Positions 12,956 through 28,100 of a stretch of 64,000 bases of DNA are shown in pieces. The stretch lies in contig OX388322.1 in assembly GCA_947579605.1 (NCBI GenBank), forward strand, positions 11,098,001 through 11,162,000. The letters run 5' to 3'. Made by a program: the position numbers and the translations under genes. The notes beneath the pieces are model-generated. The model searched no databases, was not told the DNA's origin, and worked only from the letters and a program-made list of their open reading frames with translations. Position 1 is the first letter of the stretch. Every line of letters starts with the position of its first letter. Source of the stretch: Athripsodes cinereus. Lineage: Eukaryota; Arthropoda; Insecta; Trichoptera; Leptoceridae.

Positions 12956-13509
12956 ACATGCGTCTCGCTGAAGGAACTTCAAAAACGCTCGGCTTCGTTC
13001 GGGTTCCCTCGGGTGATAATCTGTGCTCGGATCTATCAATTCGACTGATTTTGACTGTTTGATCTTTGATGACTTCGTTTTGATTTGATTGTTTTGTTGA
13101 CATAATAAGACAGGGTAGGGCGACAATTTCTAACTATAATGTTCATTTTCCCGATGATAATATGGCGCCATTTCTTGCTTTTCGGGTAAACCATGTGCAC
13201 GTTTTTTTACATAGTTCGTGTATGAATGCCGACTATAATTTAAAAACATGCGTTTTACCTGAAAAACAAGAATTATTCTCGAGTTTAGTATGGATGATGA
13301 CGACAAGAGGGTATGGTTTACATGTGTGCAGTTCTGATGTTTTTAATTATAATAATAGATTATAATCATTACACCTATCCATTCCATCCCCACATTACAT
13401 CTACCTATCTATCTAGTAGTTATACTGTGTTACTAGCTAGACCCGAGCTGAACCGAGGGGATCCGAATGAAGCCGAGCGTTTTTGAAGTTCCTTCAGCGA
13501 GACGCATGT
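12956..13509. mobile_element. 554-bp MITE with long terminal inverted repeats and 8-bp target-site duplication
   Basis: The ends are ACATGCGTCTCGCTGAAGGA and its inverted complement at 13490-13509. The inverted repeats extend at least 40 bp through AACTTCAAAAACGCTCGGCTTC. CTCAGACA flanks both sides (12948-12955 and 13510-13517), a perfect 8-bp target-site duplication. The interior has only short ORFs, so it is non-autonomous. An 8-bp duplication suits hAT-type transposases, but the ACATGCG terminus is not a standard hAT end. Confidence 0.85.
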
Positions 13510-14916
13510 CTCAGACAATTCACAACCACATTTCACCTATTCACCTACATACAGTATACACATTCACTCCAATCAATCATTAACCCTTTCGAATCCACAG
13601 CTGTGACATCCACGTGTGACATTTCCTTACCTTAGACATCCACACCCGTGATATATCGTTTTTGATTTTTCGACACTCCCAGAGACATCTGTGTTGGATT
13701 TTTTAAATTTAAATCTGTACCGATATATACCTACATTCATCCTTTATCCATTCCTGTGAAGTCGGTAAAGATGTACCTACGAATTTCGTCACAATGACGA
13801 TTTATAAAAGTACTGACAGCATACATGCCGGAAATCAGTCGTCGTTCATTACCATTATAGTACGTTCGCGCGAATTGTATCATACGCGTGGCATTTTTGA
13901 TACTCAATCAGTTATATTATTTATTTTGTCACTTTTGTTACTGTGGATTGGTTTAATTTAATTATTTAACCTATATTTATGTTCAATTGATGTTATTGCT
14001 TATTTTACATTTTATTTTGACCCTTAACAAAATTTTAATACTACTTAGTAGTCAATACACAAGTGTAAACATTTTTTCGATTACGAAATTTATGAACAGT
14101 TTTGATTATTTTTATTCTCAGTGAAGTTTTGAAAAATAACTGTGTATAAAACAAAGTAAAAAAAATAAAATAAAATAAAAAACTGTGTGCAGTACACTGA
14201 AAAAAAAAATCAATCGACCGTTGTTTTCATGAACAGACTATAAACTATCTTTGTTATGTATGACGCAGGCTAGGCGAGGACACTTGAGGTTCAAATATCC
14301 CGTGTTATGGGAGTGCGTTGAGATTTTAATGACTTATTTGTTTACATGATGCTAGTAGAAGGATGAAGGAGCTCAAATAACCCGCCAATGTGACTATGTT
14401 ATGCAATTTTATATTAAATAAAGTAAATTGAAACTAAAAAAGTGGATTATAAATATCACGCGGTATTGAGGGCACGATTCCAATCGGGAGGGCTCGGAAA
14501 TCAAAAGGCTAAGCAGTTTTCATCTTATAATTTTAACTTCACTACTTAGATATTATTTGATTTATCAACACAAATAATTACAATAGAAAGAAAAATAAAC
14601 CATTCAATTGACCACCAGATTCTTAATCCAAATCGCATTCAATCTTCTAAATAAGTTATTCTAATATATTTATAATATGCATAGCTCTTTCACCAACCAA
14701 TCAGAGTATATTTTCTAAAGCATAAAATAGTGTTGAATCATTCTTTTTAAAAGCAACCAGAAAATTTGAATTTTGGACCTCACTATCTCAGATTTTATTA
14801 AACAATCTGTGTATATTGTCGTTGCATATTTAAAGTGGCGTATGTGCACATTTTTAATTAGGCATGTTCTTAAAAAACTGTACATTAGGGCAGTCCTCCG
14901 CAACCTTTTCTCATGT

Positions 14917-15025
14917 ACGGCACACCATAATTCTTTCCAGAACTCTGCGGCACACCAAAATTTTTCCTAGAACTCTGTGGCACACCAAAATTCTTCCTAG
15001 AAATCTGTGGCACACCAAAAGCTCG
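14917..15025 (+). repeat. Short tandem repeat, about 30-bp unit, 3-4 copies
   Basis: The unit AACTCTGTGGCACACCAAAA plus TTCTTCCTAG begins at 14941, 14971 and 15001, with a degenerate partial unit before it at 14917-14940. The preceding CAGTCCTCCGCAACCTTTTC resembles a hAT end, suggesting an array inside an old hAT element. The other end was not found. Confidence 0.75.
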
Positions 15026-16106
15026 AAATTCACATCCGCCATTTTAAATATGGAACGAAAATATGTTTCATTTATGGATATATGGATCTGAGCCTAACAA
15101 GCAATTTCAGAATTATGGCCCTTCAAAATTTTGCATAAAAGAATTTTCCTAAAACGGTTATTGCGAGACATTACCTGGTATCAATTAACATTTTTCTTTT
15201 GAAATTCATTTCCTATTGAAGAAATGACTTGAAACTTCTCATTTCTGTTCAGAACTCAATATGGAATCATAGAATAGTGTAAAAAAGTGTATATTTTCAT
15301 CTTGGTTCAAATTTGCCTTAACCTTGAAAAAATATCTATTTCGAAGCTGTGAAATTTCTCTTTGATTCCAAAATTTCTCAATATATCCTGGATATTTATA
15401 TATTATATTTCTGAAAAGAAGACATAGTAACCTACCTAATAGTGAAATTTAGTGGGATTTGAGGTTATACAAAGGAGAAATCTTCCAAAAACAGATCAAA
15501 GTGGAATGGCAGATGCTGTTGACATTAAATAAATTGTTTATAGCATAACCTAACTACCATACACGCTAATGTCTACCTATTCAACTTATGTTGTAACAAT
15601 ACTCAAACCAAATTACTAAATATAAAAGTATTCCAATAATATCCACTGCTAATAGTTCCTTAGAAATGATAACATGCCATTTACAAAATAATATTCAAAC
15701 TTATTGAAAAATTTAGACATACACAAAAATAAATAACATCTTAGCATATAAAATGCCTTCATGTATCTGCACAGTTTGTATCATGTGTAATATAATAAGT
15801 TATTCTTAAAACATGATTAGTCAATTTATATTATAAATTTCATTTATCCTAAAACTCCTCAACTTTGATTTGTATGAGAATTTTACAGCTGCTTGACTAT
15901 ATATATTACATAAATTTACCATGTGTCTCATATTAAGAAATATAACATCACAAATATAATCTTAGTTGCGAGTGTGATACAAAGAATATTGCTTCAATAA
16001 TACAATGCATTACATTGGCCATATACAACAATTATATTGGTGTGCACAATGGTTCTTATAGAGTTAATGGTAAAGACAGAATAAGTGTGAGTGTTAATTA
16101 AATATT

Positions 16107-19100
16107 CTATTTGTTAGTGTGGAACTCCGCGATGCACAGAGCACACGACCAGGAGCCTTCAGGCGGAGCAGCCAAAGGAGGAGTCAGGCAGTACATGTGA
16201 TAGCCACGATCACAGTCGTCACAGAACAACAGTTGGTCCTGAAACATCATTCATATAATCAAACAGTTCGTTTACCACAGAGTGTGTTCATTATTGACAT
16301 TTAATAAAAATAAATTGGTGAGACTTACATCATTATCACTGGTGCCACAGACAGAGCAGCACTTGCACTCGATGCACTGCCACCGGTACTTGCGCACAGA
16401 TACAATCATGTTGTCAGTGAACTGCAGACAAGTGGGGTGGCCTGGAGAGCACATCACATTACATTAGTCACATTTACACGTTAACTCACATACACATATG
16501 ATATTTATCCTGACAATTTGAAGTATTACATTATATAAGAACATCACAATTATAATACATAATATTGATGAACAAAACATTATTGTAAGGCACAAATATT
16601 GCTTACCGTAGATTGTATTGTATTGATTGAAGTGACAGCTAAGACTGCTTATCTCATACACCGTAATGGACTGAAAGCTTAATGGATTGACATAGACACG
16701 GGGTATGTATAGAGGAGAGCCAGGTAGGGATACAATATTTGTGCCGAACAATAGTGAACCACAGTCCAAGTTATAATTTATATGTATTACATTAACATTT
16801 AAGAATTAGGTTATATGTAGACATTATGCAGGTGAACTGTAGCAGGTGCATCCTCCCTAGAAGGCGTGTAACGGAACTTCGCTGGTACGATGAGCTGAGC
16901 TCTATTCACACTTCTCCCAAACTCCCCACGCACCAGGTGTCATGTACAATATATCAAATCAAATAATCACAAACAACACACAATGGAAGTGCATTTCACT
17001 ATTCTTCAGCACAAATGAGGAAGGTTGTACAACCGTCATGGTCCACATCTATATTCTATACATTACCATTCTATGGAGACATATGGCACCATAACACTGA
17101 TCAATTACAAATATAACAACAAATATTTGAAACTCATCATGAATCAAATAATATACATTTTGCAATCTCTTCTTTAGAACCATTCAGTCTGACAACAGTT
17201 GAAATAACCTCTTTTCCTGAATTATACAGAGTGAAGACAGCTACCGGATGGAGGATAAGTGTCTAACCACTATGTGCCACATACATAGAAGGGTAATGTA
17301 TGAACCCCTGATGTGGGGCCACCTCTGACAGAATTGAATAACACTTGATACGTTGCCAGTATAAAATGCAATTTATTGATATCATAATAATCTTATAACA
17401 TTAGCCGTTGTCGCCTTACTTCGTCTAGTATAGATATATTAATATAATATGTAATACGGCACCATAACATAATAATTATATATAATACATACAGCAAACA
17501 TTTCTAACAAACAAAACGCAATTTAAATCCTCATAATAATAATAATAATAATATGTAGATATTTATAATTGTATAATTTTAGTACCCATCACTCTGTATT
17601 ATATTTCATACAACATAAAGTATAAATTGCACTTTTTTTATATTTCTCAGAGTTCTACAATATTGCTGCATGTTATATTGTTCATTCACTCCAGTAAATA
17701 CAACTCAATCTAATGTAACATTACGTAAGAGATCATATGTATTTACTATTTTTTGACTCCGAACCCAGTAACAATTACATTACCTAACAACACCCACAGC
17801 AAACATATATATTTAACATATATCGTGTAACGAGTGGAATATAGAAATTAAAGAAGAAGTTACTTCTATATAAAACAAGGGTGCGGGTGTAAGAATCTAG
17901 TGGAATCAATGAAGTTATACAATATTGTACTTAAGTGGAAGATATGTACAGAATTCTCTATCCTGTATCTCTAACATAAGCTCAGTTGTATCAAAGTACA
18001 CACACGCACAAACAGTTTCACCTCGGACATGAGCACACAATGAAATATAATCTAAAACATTTAGATACCCCACCACTGCATGGACAGTGGCATTAAACAT
18101 AACAATTATATATTTAAACTAATAAAATAATAAATCTTTATGATACTATTGAAACAACATAGGTATTTCTATGATAATAGTAGTCCCATAAGAGCAGATG
18201 TAAAGCTCTAGGAGACAAACCTCATAAACATTGTAATATAACATCTATAACAATCAGATACACTGCACTGCACTACACAACACTACACACAGTAGTTACA
18301 GCATACTTATACCCCATTGCATCAGGCACAAATGTACATATGTATATATGTGTTAATGTATATGGAATGATTTGTAATTTTGACTAGACATACGCCTGTA
18401 TTCACCAAGAAAAACTGAGCGAACGATCAGCTGAGCAAACGATCAGCTTAAATCTCCCTCAGCATTCCTCAACGTAGATAGGTATTCACCAACGAAAATT
18501 TACAATGCTTAGCTGAGTCGAATTTGATCGTGCGTATCCATGGATACAATGTAAATATTATGAAATGAAACTGACATTTATTTACGGAAACAGCCATTAA
18601 AGTAACTAAAAAGTATATTTTTGATAATTATACCAATAAAAATAATTTTCAGCCATTTAAAAAATATATGCATCATTTAAAAATTATATATATATATTTT
18701 TTAAATATTTATAAATGCCTTTATTTATACAAAATCAAGACTTGAACTTAAACAGATATTACTTTGATAGCAGTCAATTTGACAGCTAGCATTTAATTGA
18801 ATCATGCATTGTTGTCAAAACTGTTTGCCGGTGAGGTTGAAATTAAAAAGATATTATAAACAAGGATAGAAAAATAACTGAAATACTCCGTATATAACTA
18901 AAATACACGGTAATTCACCATCAAGAAATAATTTTAATTCCTTGCAATATTGAACTATTACACTATCCGTGGTATTTTATAACATAGCTATGTACAATAT
19001 GAAAAATTATAAATAAAAATCTTGTTACTATTTTTGTATTTGTTTTTATTTATTTGTAAAAGGCATAAGCTGTTTATAAGATAAATAAATAAAAGATATT

Positions 19101-22100
19101 CATGTTGTTTAGTAAGTACTCTGTAACATATTTAGTCGAAAGTAGAACTATTATAATTATTATTATTGGACAACATGAAAGTGTCGTTAACGTGCCAAAG
19201 CACCTCAATGATACTGAACAATTCATCAATTCTAGGACATTACATCCACATCATTATAGAAACTCGGATACACAACAGCATCCATGTCAGAAGACACATT
19301 ATGTTGAATTAAATTAAATGTTTTGGATATAATATGTATCCACGTCCATAATATAAAACAGAATACAATATTTAATAGTAATTAGTAATTTATAAGGTTT
19401 TTAGATCCTTTCTGAATGTCTTAAGATCTGCAGCTTGCCTACGCTAGCGAGGCATCCATGCCAGAGGTTGGGTCCCGCCACACAAAAGGCTCTATCCCCA
19501 TAATTAGTAAAAATTCTCCTCTGCGGGCTCATTTCTTGATATTTCAACCTGCACAATTCAGCAATATAAACTAGGGCATTCTCATTCTGTGCCTTATAAA
19601 CTAACATTCACACTTTGAACTGCACTATAGTCTCCACTGGTAGCCAATGAAGTTCCTTTAAAAGTGGAGTCATACGTGTACACCTTTGTACTCCAAAGAT
19701 AACACGTGCAGTGGACTTCAAAACTGATTGCAGCCTATAGATCTGACAAGCAGGTAATTCCACTAAAATACTGTTACAATATCCTAGTCTGGATATTACC
19801 AGAGCCACAATTAGTGACTTCCTAGCGTCTAATGTGAGACACCTTTTTATCATCCCAATTTGCTGCAGATGAAAGAAACAAGCACTGACAAGAGAACTAA
19901 TGTGCTTCTCAAAAGTTAGCGAGCTGTCTTTTATGGTTCCCAGAAGTCTGACCTACGTTGAAGGTGCCTTTTATGTGTGATAAGAAAGTGCGACTGCGAT
20001 TGAAAGGATTGTTGTATTGAATCGAACTATTTGTGATTTTTTTGTATATGTTTAATGGCCTTGTGCCGTATATGTTATTATAAATAAACAAATAAATAAA
20101 TTAATTAAATAATTTATTTATAAATATACATATATATAAATTATTACATGCCGCCTACAAAAAAATATTCAATAAATTGTAAATAAAACGCCAACATTAC
20201 GAAACAAGTATGGCGGACATTATAGAATAATTTTGACAGATCGACGCTGAGCAAAAGTTAATCCACCTCAATTGGCCGATCAAATTTGAGGGAAATTTTC
20301 ACTCAAATCACGCTGAGGGAGCCTAAAATATGTTGGTGAATACCAAATTTGACGTTGATCGTAATTTGAGCTGATCGAACGCTCAGATTTTCTTGGTGAA
20401 TACGGGCGATAGTGTACTTACTTATAAATATTACATCATAAATGGATAGTACAGTACAGTACAATACAATGGGCTGCTTGTGCAGTCATTGATATCAAAA
20501 GACCACTGCATGTACTACACACACTTCTTTGGGAAATGAATTACATATGTAAGCAACTAAAATAAAATAGTGAAACATAGGTTTTTTAAACATAAAATCA
20601 AACAAAACAAGAATATATCAAGAATAACGAAATTATAAATTTAGTCGTCTTTAAAACTGCAGGTCAACACTTTAGTAGTTATCAACAATAATGTTCCAAT
20701 CAAAATAAAATCATTTAGACTAAATCTTTATAGCTAGTATTAGGTATACAATATATTATAACATTACACACTATATTATATATATATACTCAATATAGAC
20801 GAACACCATTTCTTACAATTATATTATTAAACTTTATAACAAGTTTAAGTTTATTAAATCTAACAAATGAAAATCAACACTTTGGTCAACACAAACACTC
20901 AAAACAAAACAAATGACAGTGATATAATATATCTCTAGTAGCGCTCACAAATCTCTCATAAAAAAAGACTGATGTGCCAGAGATATATTTATATACATGT
21001 AAATATTTTTATTTGAATGATAAGATATAATCATATTATGTAATAGAATTTGTAAATAACTTCAACATATGTATTATATAAATATAATAGATAATCTTAG
21101 TACATTGATTGACACTCAATTCATAAGATTACATGGTCCAGGTTGAATTAATTTTGAATAATCATATTACCTATTATCACATCAATGTGACTTGACATAC
21201 AAACTATCCAGTAACTTCTACAGGGAAAATACAATACACTGTATTCCCAACAAACCGAGACCAACCTAAACCTTACTTACTGTACAAATTGTTACTATTT
21301 ATTGTGTTACGTCATTTCAACTTGTCATTATTATTAAAATTATTTGGGTGATTTCATTACTTCATATTTCATTGAACATAAACTTTTCAGAGGAAGTTAT
21401 AAATGTCAAATAATAAAAAAAGGTCCATTTTTAAAAATAATAAAAAAATTACACAAAAATAAAGTATCCATAAATTTAGGTATACCAAAATGTAAAGACA
21501 CAAAATATGTATGGCACACCTCTAGCCATACTAATGAATTATCATTTAAATTTTCTATACCTATCATTATTTATATATATTTATTTATTAAAAAACAATA
21601 AACTCGTATGTGAACATTACATTGTATATAACAATATATAGGTGTGTGTGTATTTATACCTTATTACAATACTATATGAATGGTCCACTGGAGGACACAA
21701 GTCAAAATAACCAGACCAAGATGAAGCACATTACATAAAAAGAACTAAGAGACACTCACCATACTCTATGTACGTATCTCCCTTCCTTATTTGTAATTAT
21801 TATTATAGATTAATAATACATATATTTGACTACAAGTACCTTATCTTTGTAGACCTAATGTAAGATTTGTACTTTAGATGCAAGGCACATTGCTCTCAAG
21901 AAAGGTTGTATGATAACAAGTGAAAAAATATTTATTTAAGTAAAAATCTAATAACGTAGTATTGAGCAAATAAGCTTTAAATTTAATGAAGACTAGAACT
22001 AAACACATGTTCAACAATAAATGTGTCCACACTGCTCAACTAACGCAACGAATCAAGGATTTAGCCTCTCTTTTCTTCTGCCAAAAAAAAAGAAAAAATT

Positions 22101-25100
22101 ATTTAATTTCTTTCCTTTATTTGCCATGTGACGAAAAGAGATACGGAGGTTGTTTCGTTAGCTGCATTCACGGAGCGGTGTAGATGTAGTTAATAACTAT
22201 TCCAATGCTTCGACCCAAATTAATTATTAAAAGCACACGTTTTTGCCAATTGAAACCATTTTACCAAAATTTTAACAAGACTAACCAAACTGTAAAACAA
22301 TAACAGCTAAATAAAAGTGTAGAACAATAATGATTAATTAATTTTAAATCATATTACATAAGGCTTTGGATAACAAGTGAAATTTATTTGAAATAGTATA
22401 TTTAAATTAAAAATACCTCCAAATATATAAAATTAAAATAAATATATAAAGAGGTTGTTCTCAACTTGGACTGGTCATGAGACTTGTGAAATTGGATTAC
22501 AACAATTTAACATTATTAAAAACGAATCCATTATAATTTTTGTTATATCAAATATAGTATTTTATATGACAAAAATAATGTCTATGTTTGAAATAGAATT
22601 CGTACAATATGATAGATAAACTCAGTTTCATAAAAAATAAGTAACTTATCTTTAAAGTGAAATTTGAGTTTCATACTCTAATTTTAAATTTAGAGACTTT
22701 AACTGCCAGTTCCACAAAGATAAAAGTTCCTTTAAATCAGATATATTATGTCAATCATGCTAAACTGTAACAGTGCCTAAATTTTGACAGTTTTTATCTT
22801 TCGTACTGGCAATTTATTAGAGACACAATTACCGCCCGGTCACTATCTCACGTGGCACAATGTCATTTTTACTTAAATTTGGTCAGAATGCACAGTTTTG
22901 CTATTATTTGCATTATATTTACACATAAATCAAATATTTATAAGTAGACAATATTTACAATAAAAACTGGCAATTGTTGTTTTTATAAATTATCTTGGTA
23001 ACTATCACATCGTTCATCAACAGCGTAGTGTAGCAAATAAATTTCCCTGAGAAATTTTGAAAATTATAATTTCAATATTGACATTTCGGAATTGAACATT
23101 ATTTTTTATGAAATCCGTAGAAGTTAAAGGAACTTTAAAACTTAAAAGAAAAGGACTGGCAGATGATTAGATGAGACAGATCAGTAGAACAATGTATTTA
23201 GATTAAGTTACAAAATGTATTTTCACAATACTAATTCTTTTTAACATTACAATGTTACTCAGTCTATGTTTAATTGAAGGCATTATTAAAATGGAGAATA
23301 TAGCTAAATCTTTGGCAACTTCCACCTTTACTAATGAATAGCATCAACGAAGCTAAACAAATAATAAGTTGGCACTCAAATCAAAGAGGAAAAACAATCA
23401 TATTATGTTGTACAGGTCTAATCTACACATCTAATTACTCTATGCCATCCCCCATCCCATGTATATTTATATTGGAAATATTACCAATACTTTATCAACA
23501 ATAACAAACAAAATATATACATCTGTTATACAGATACAATACACTATGCTTGCAAAGGCCACTAAATATATTTCTCTTTACTCCTTGGTGAGTAAGGAAA
23601 AATTACATGCAGTATTCTGAACACATAAATTAAACGTATATAATTAGATTTAGGATTTAACTACATATTTGTTCCTAATATTTACATTTTTGGAGATTGA
23701 TAAAATATTTTATTTCAGTAAATCAATTTGATTTCCATTAATATGTTTAAAATAAACAAATCTACAATTAAATTCCATTGTGCAAAACATAATAATTGAA
23801 CACTCGAATGTGCATGGCATGTATTTCTGTATGAAATTGTTTGTACAGCAAAGAATGAAATAAATTTTATAAAAGTAAGTAAACAAACTGATTAGAATAA
23901 GCCACTGTAAATTTTACATACTCGACCTTATCAATATTAGGTATATATGACAGTCGTTATTTAACCCCAGTCTTAGGACATTTAAACAAAACTTTTTGAC
24001 ATTTGGTTGGTTGTAATACAATGACGTAAAAAAAGGATAACAAATGAAATAACAAGGTAACTTGAGATGACTTAGAAGATACATTGGTAATAGATTATAT
24101 TTCATATGATAATATTATAATAATAGTCTTGTCAGATATACATCACTCCTAGACATAACAATACACTTATATTACTCTACACGCAGTATGTAACAAGGAT
24201 CTCACCTGATATTTTAATTAGTGATTATTTTATTCAAATTGTGGCCAAATAGTAGAAAGTTGCTTTAATCAGAATTATTTATCCATGCAAATAAATGAAA
24301 TTAACTTATCATTAAATTACACGCAAACCACTGTCATTTCTGTCACACACACTTAAAATGGAAACGATTCGAGTCTAGACGCGGTTGGTAAAAAAAACTT
24401 AAACTAATTTGTAATATATGTTACAAATATTATAATCCTACATGAATATGGTGGGATATGACAATTGTATACAATGTTGCACTGAATATAAGATATGTTA
24501 ATAACGATCCACAGTTAGTGAGTGTGTTGTTAAATCTAGGAGTAGTGTTTTCTAGCTCGCCCTTCCCCTCGTCTAGAAGACCTCCTCTGAACCTTAGGAG
24601 GGGAAATGGGGACGCTTTTAGGGTATAAAGAGGACTCCAAACAAGGCTCCAAAATCCTTGTTTGCAAAACAAAATTATCAAAGTCTTCTGCGGAATATGT
24701 GTGAGACACAGGGTATTCTCTCCCGTTAGGAAGAGCTGCCTTACCTGAGCGTCCACAATCTGAGCAGGAAACGAGTTCTTCAGGGACTCCGCTCTTCTTA
24801 TTGCAGTTCTGATCTCCGAGGCAGAAGTCACAGTATGGAGAAGCCTTGCCAGCTTCCCCTGGTACTACTTTGGGACTAGACGGGGAAGCGGTGCGTGTGG
24901 GGGATGTGGCAGGGGGTGCTGGAGCCACAGCAGGAGCAGGTGCAGGTGAGGGGGCTGCCGGGGTGGGGACAGGAGGAGTTGCAGGTACACTACCACCTCC
25001 AACTGTACTTATTGAGGATGTTACCGCACTGCGACCTCCTGTTGACACAATACATATTATTAGTTCATCAAAATTCTTAATGCTCATATAAATCATATTA

Positions 25101-28100
25101 CACATGATGATAATTTCCGACAATAAAATTACAAATGTGCACAATTTGTGAAAGAAGAGCAAATCTAAGCAATGAGCAAAACAACATAACAATACATACA
25201 CAATTGTATGTATGTGGATACTACTGGGAAACATCAACAACTCTACCAGTGGCTGCGAGGGTCAGGCATTACAAAATCAAAACAATAACTATGAAGTAGC
25301 AAAGTGGACAATATCATAGATGAATACATAATCCAATTACTAACCGCACCTTTCTAGTATTTGTCACATGAAATAAACAATGTACAGACACTCTAATTTA
25401 TATGGACAATACTGTGCATGCTTACATAAAAATCAGTTTGCTATATTGTGATAATCCATGAGTATACTTAATACTATACAATCACACCATATCCCAAGTG
25501 GGGATAGGCAGAGAGGATGGAACGTTAAATTGATCTATTTACGTACTTCTTTCACTTCTACATTAATACAATTTCTCATAGACACATATCAATTTCTCTT
25601 ACTAAACACACAGCAGTCTTTGAGAATTTTTTACTTTAGCAGTCAAAAAAACTTCTTGAGCATCCCAAATCTTACACTCAGTTGTCTTTCGCACTTTATC
25701 AATCAAAATTCTACCATGCAGTTCTATTGAACTCAACAAGCTAATAGTCTGATGACTTCCGCATTCTAGTCTAAGGTCTTTTCTCTGGTAGAGAGGACAG
25801 ATTATTTCCTTTCTTCAATGCTCTGGAGTAATGGCCCCTCTCCAACTAATGTTAAAATACTCCAGGCAACATGCTAAAATCCTCGATCCACGAAGCTCGA
25901 TGAATTCAATTAAAATTCCATCATGCTCATTTGCATTCAAACAAATCTCCAAAAAATTCTTTCCATCTCTATAACACACATTCATCACTCACTCCCTGAG
26001 TCACTATTTTCTTCTATCCCTTCCATAACGTTCATATTCGTTCCTGTACATTTACGTTTCACTTCGTTCCAGAAAATCTTCATACTATCACTCACATACA
26101 TAGACAATTTCTTGTCTTCTTCATCCTCCATTTTCACTACTTCACGCACTTCCTTCTTGCACATGTTACACTGTTTCACACCCAGCAAGTATTTACAAGC
26201 ATTCTTCTTCTTATCTACAGCTTCTTTTACATTGTTATCCAGCCAAGCATTGTGCCTTTCTTTCGCGATAGCTTCACCGGATATTTCTTTTTCACATTCT
26301 TCTCACTCATTTTTTAAGGCTTCCCACTGTCCATTGATGGTATAATCTTTCTTTACAATTTTTTTATGCTCATTCTTTACACACTTAACTTTCTATACAC
26401 AATTCATTTATTTGCCTATCATTTACTCTGGTATTTCCATTCATTCCCAATACATTTTCAAGATCATTCCTTTTTATACTCACCCATCCAAGATTACCTG
26501 CCAAGATCCATCTTTCACTCTCTTTTCTATCTTCCGCAATCTTTCTCTGCAATTCCAAAACTCTTCCTTTTCCATTTCTACGGCATTGTTTCCAGAACCG
26601 TACCCCACCATGAGTAATATCCTAGTCATCCCCACATTGAAACGGATCCGAATTTGCCTGGGTCTTACACATTCATACATTCACTCATTCTGTCCAATAA
26701 TAAAGCACCCGCACACTGACATGCATGTTGTGAATCTGGGACATCAGACCACCACTCTATCTTTCCAAACTCTTTCATTAATTTCACATCCCTGTCTTAC
26801 ATATACACAAAATATCCAAATCTATTCTTTCTCTCCATTCATCTCTTAATTGGCATTTCGTCCTCCTCTTTGTACCCTTCTACTATAGGTGACAATTCTC
26901 ATTGTTGCCATAAACAGTTTTGATATAAACAATCATTAATGTTCCTTTGATTTTAACTTGGTTTGTCATTTTCCCAATGATAATTGAACCAAGAATCGCA
27001 TGACTACCAATGAACCAACAGAGATGGAATGAACAATTTTAATAAATACTGTTGTATAAAATTTTTACCTAATTTCCTATAGAAAACTAAAAGGTTTCAT
27101 AAAGATGATGGTAAAAATTGAAAATAAAACAAAATATAATACACGTGTCCATGAGAAAGAGTGGCCAGAAAAGTTTCCATTTGAAAATCAAATACAAAGT
27201 TTGATCATGTACCTAAATCATATTTTATAAGTAAATAATAATAATAATAAACACAATACATTTGAACAAAAGGCGTACATATACTACATATTGCCTTGAG
27301 GCAGTATGCTTGAGAATTTTTGTGTACACAAAATGAACAGAACTGAAATTTGTAGTGTGTAGATATATGAACATGAATTGAATGTTATTTGATCTTTTTT
27401 GTGTCTCCCACGAACAAATAATGTAGAAAAATTAATTTATTAACATAATTCATGTAAAAAAATGCACCTTATAATCGAAACTAGTCTAAATGATCTTTGG
27501 GCAAAATTCCGTAGAAGTCTTGTCGAATGACATGAGCCGACTGAGATGTTTTGACCAAAGATAATAATTTGAGTTTTTATTTTCTATATAATTTAAAAAG
27601 CACAGATTTATATTTTTTTCTATTATGATATTTATGGTGTTCCTGGACCTTCAGTTTACATAATTCAAGCATTATTTTTTCTAAATAACTCACAGTTGCA
27701 AGTACTCCAATGGGATTCCAGAAGCAAATGGTTTATATTTAGTGCATCAGACACGGAATACAAGGTATTGTTGGACCTTGCCAAATTCTCGGACATCTTT
27801 GAAATATTAAAGTTTACAAAAATATACATTGCAGGTGTCAGTTATATCCAGTGTATTAAAAATATATGCCTCGTTTATACAAGGGCACCTCTTTGGAAAA
27901 ATGTTAAAATCTTGTGGTGGGGTGATCCAACATTGTTTGTACTGGGAAATCGTATAGACTCCGTAAATACAATGAGATGTGTGTATATATATTACTCATC
28001 CATAATTATTTATTGATGAATAGTAGTTAATATCATGTTGTTTGATAATCAAACTGTTTAAAACAAAAACGAGGGTAAAGAGTAAATGAAATATGAACTA

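Larger units (their letters stand above)
7070..16106. other. Intergenic region between VGAT and d4 3' ends
   Basis: These 9 kb separate two convergent genes and contain both 3' UTRs. Candidate AATAAA signals follow VGAT, for example near 7672. The region holds retroelement debris (8720-9125, 10655-11130), a family B repeat (9468-9600), a MITE with target-site duplication (12956-13509), a 30-bp tandem repeat (14917-15025) and many AT microsatellites, for example 7631-7660. No convincing gene was seen. Confidence 0.6.

Noticed and set aside
13572..14520. Possible piggyBac-like element starting TTAACCCTTTCGAATCC
   Set aside because: No matching inverted right end with a TTAA duplication could be found.
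24846..25091. Gly/Ala-rich ORF on the plus strand
   Set aside because: It is the antisense shadow of the Pro/Ala-rich linker in d4 exon 8.
26412..26849. 145-aa plus-strand ORF
   Set aside because: Lies antisense to the decayed LINE at 25465-26870, whose minus-strand frames explain the region better.
27696..28016. 106-aa plus-strand ORF
   Set aside because: No recognised motif, antisense to d4 within its intron, and no retroelement signature. Chance seems likelier than a gene.
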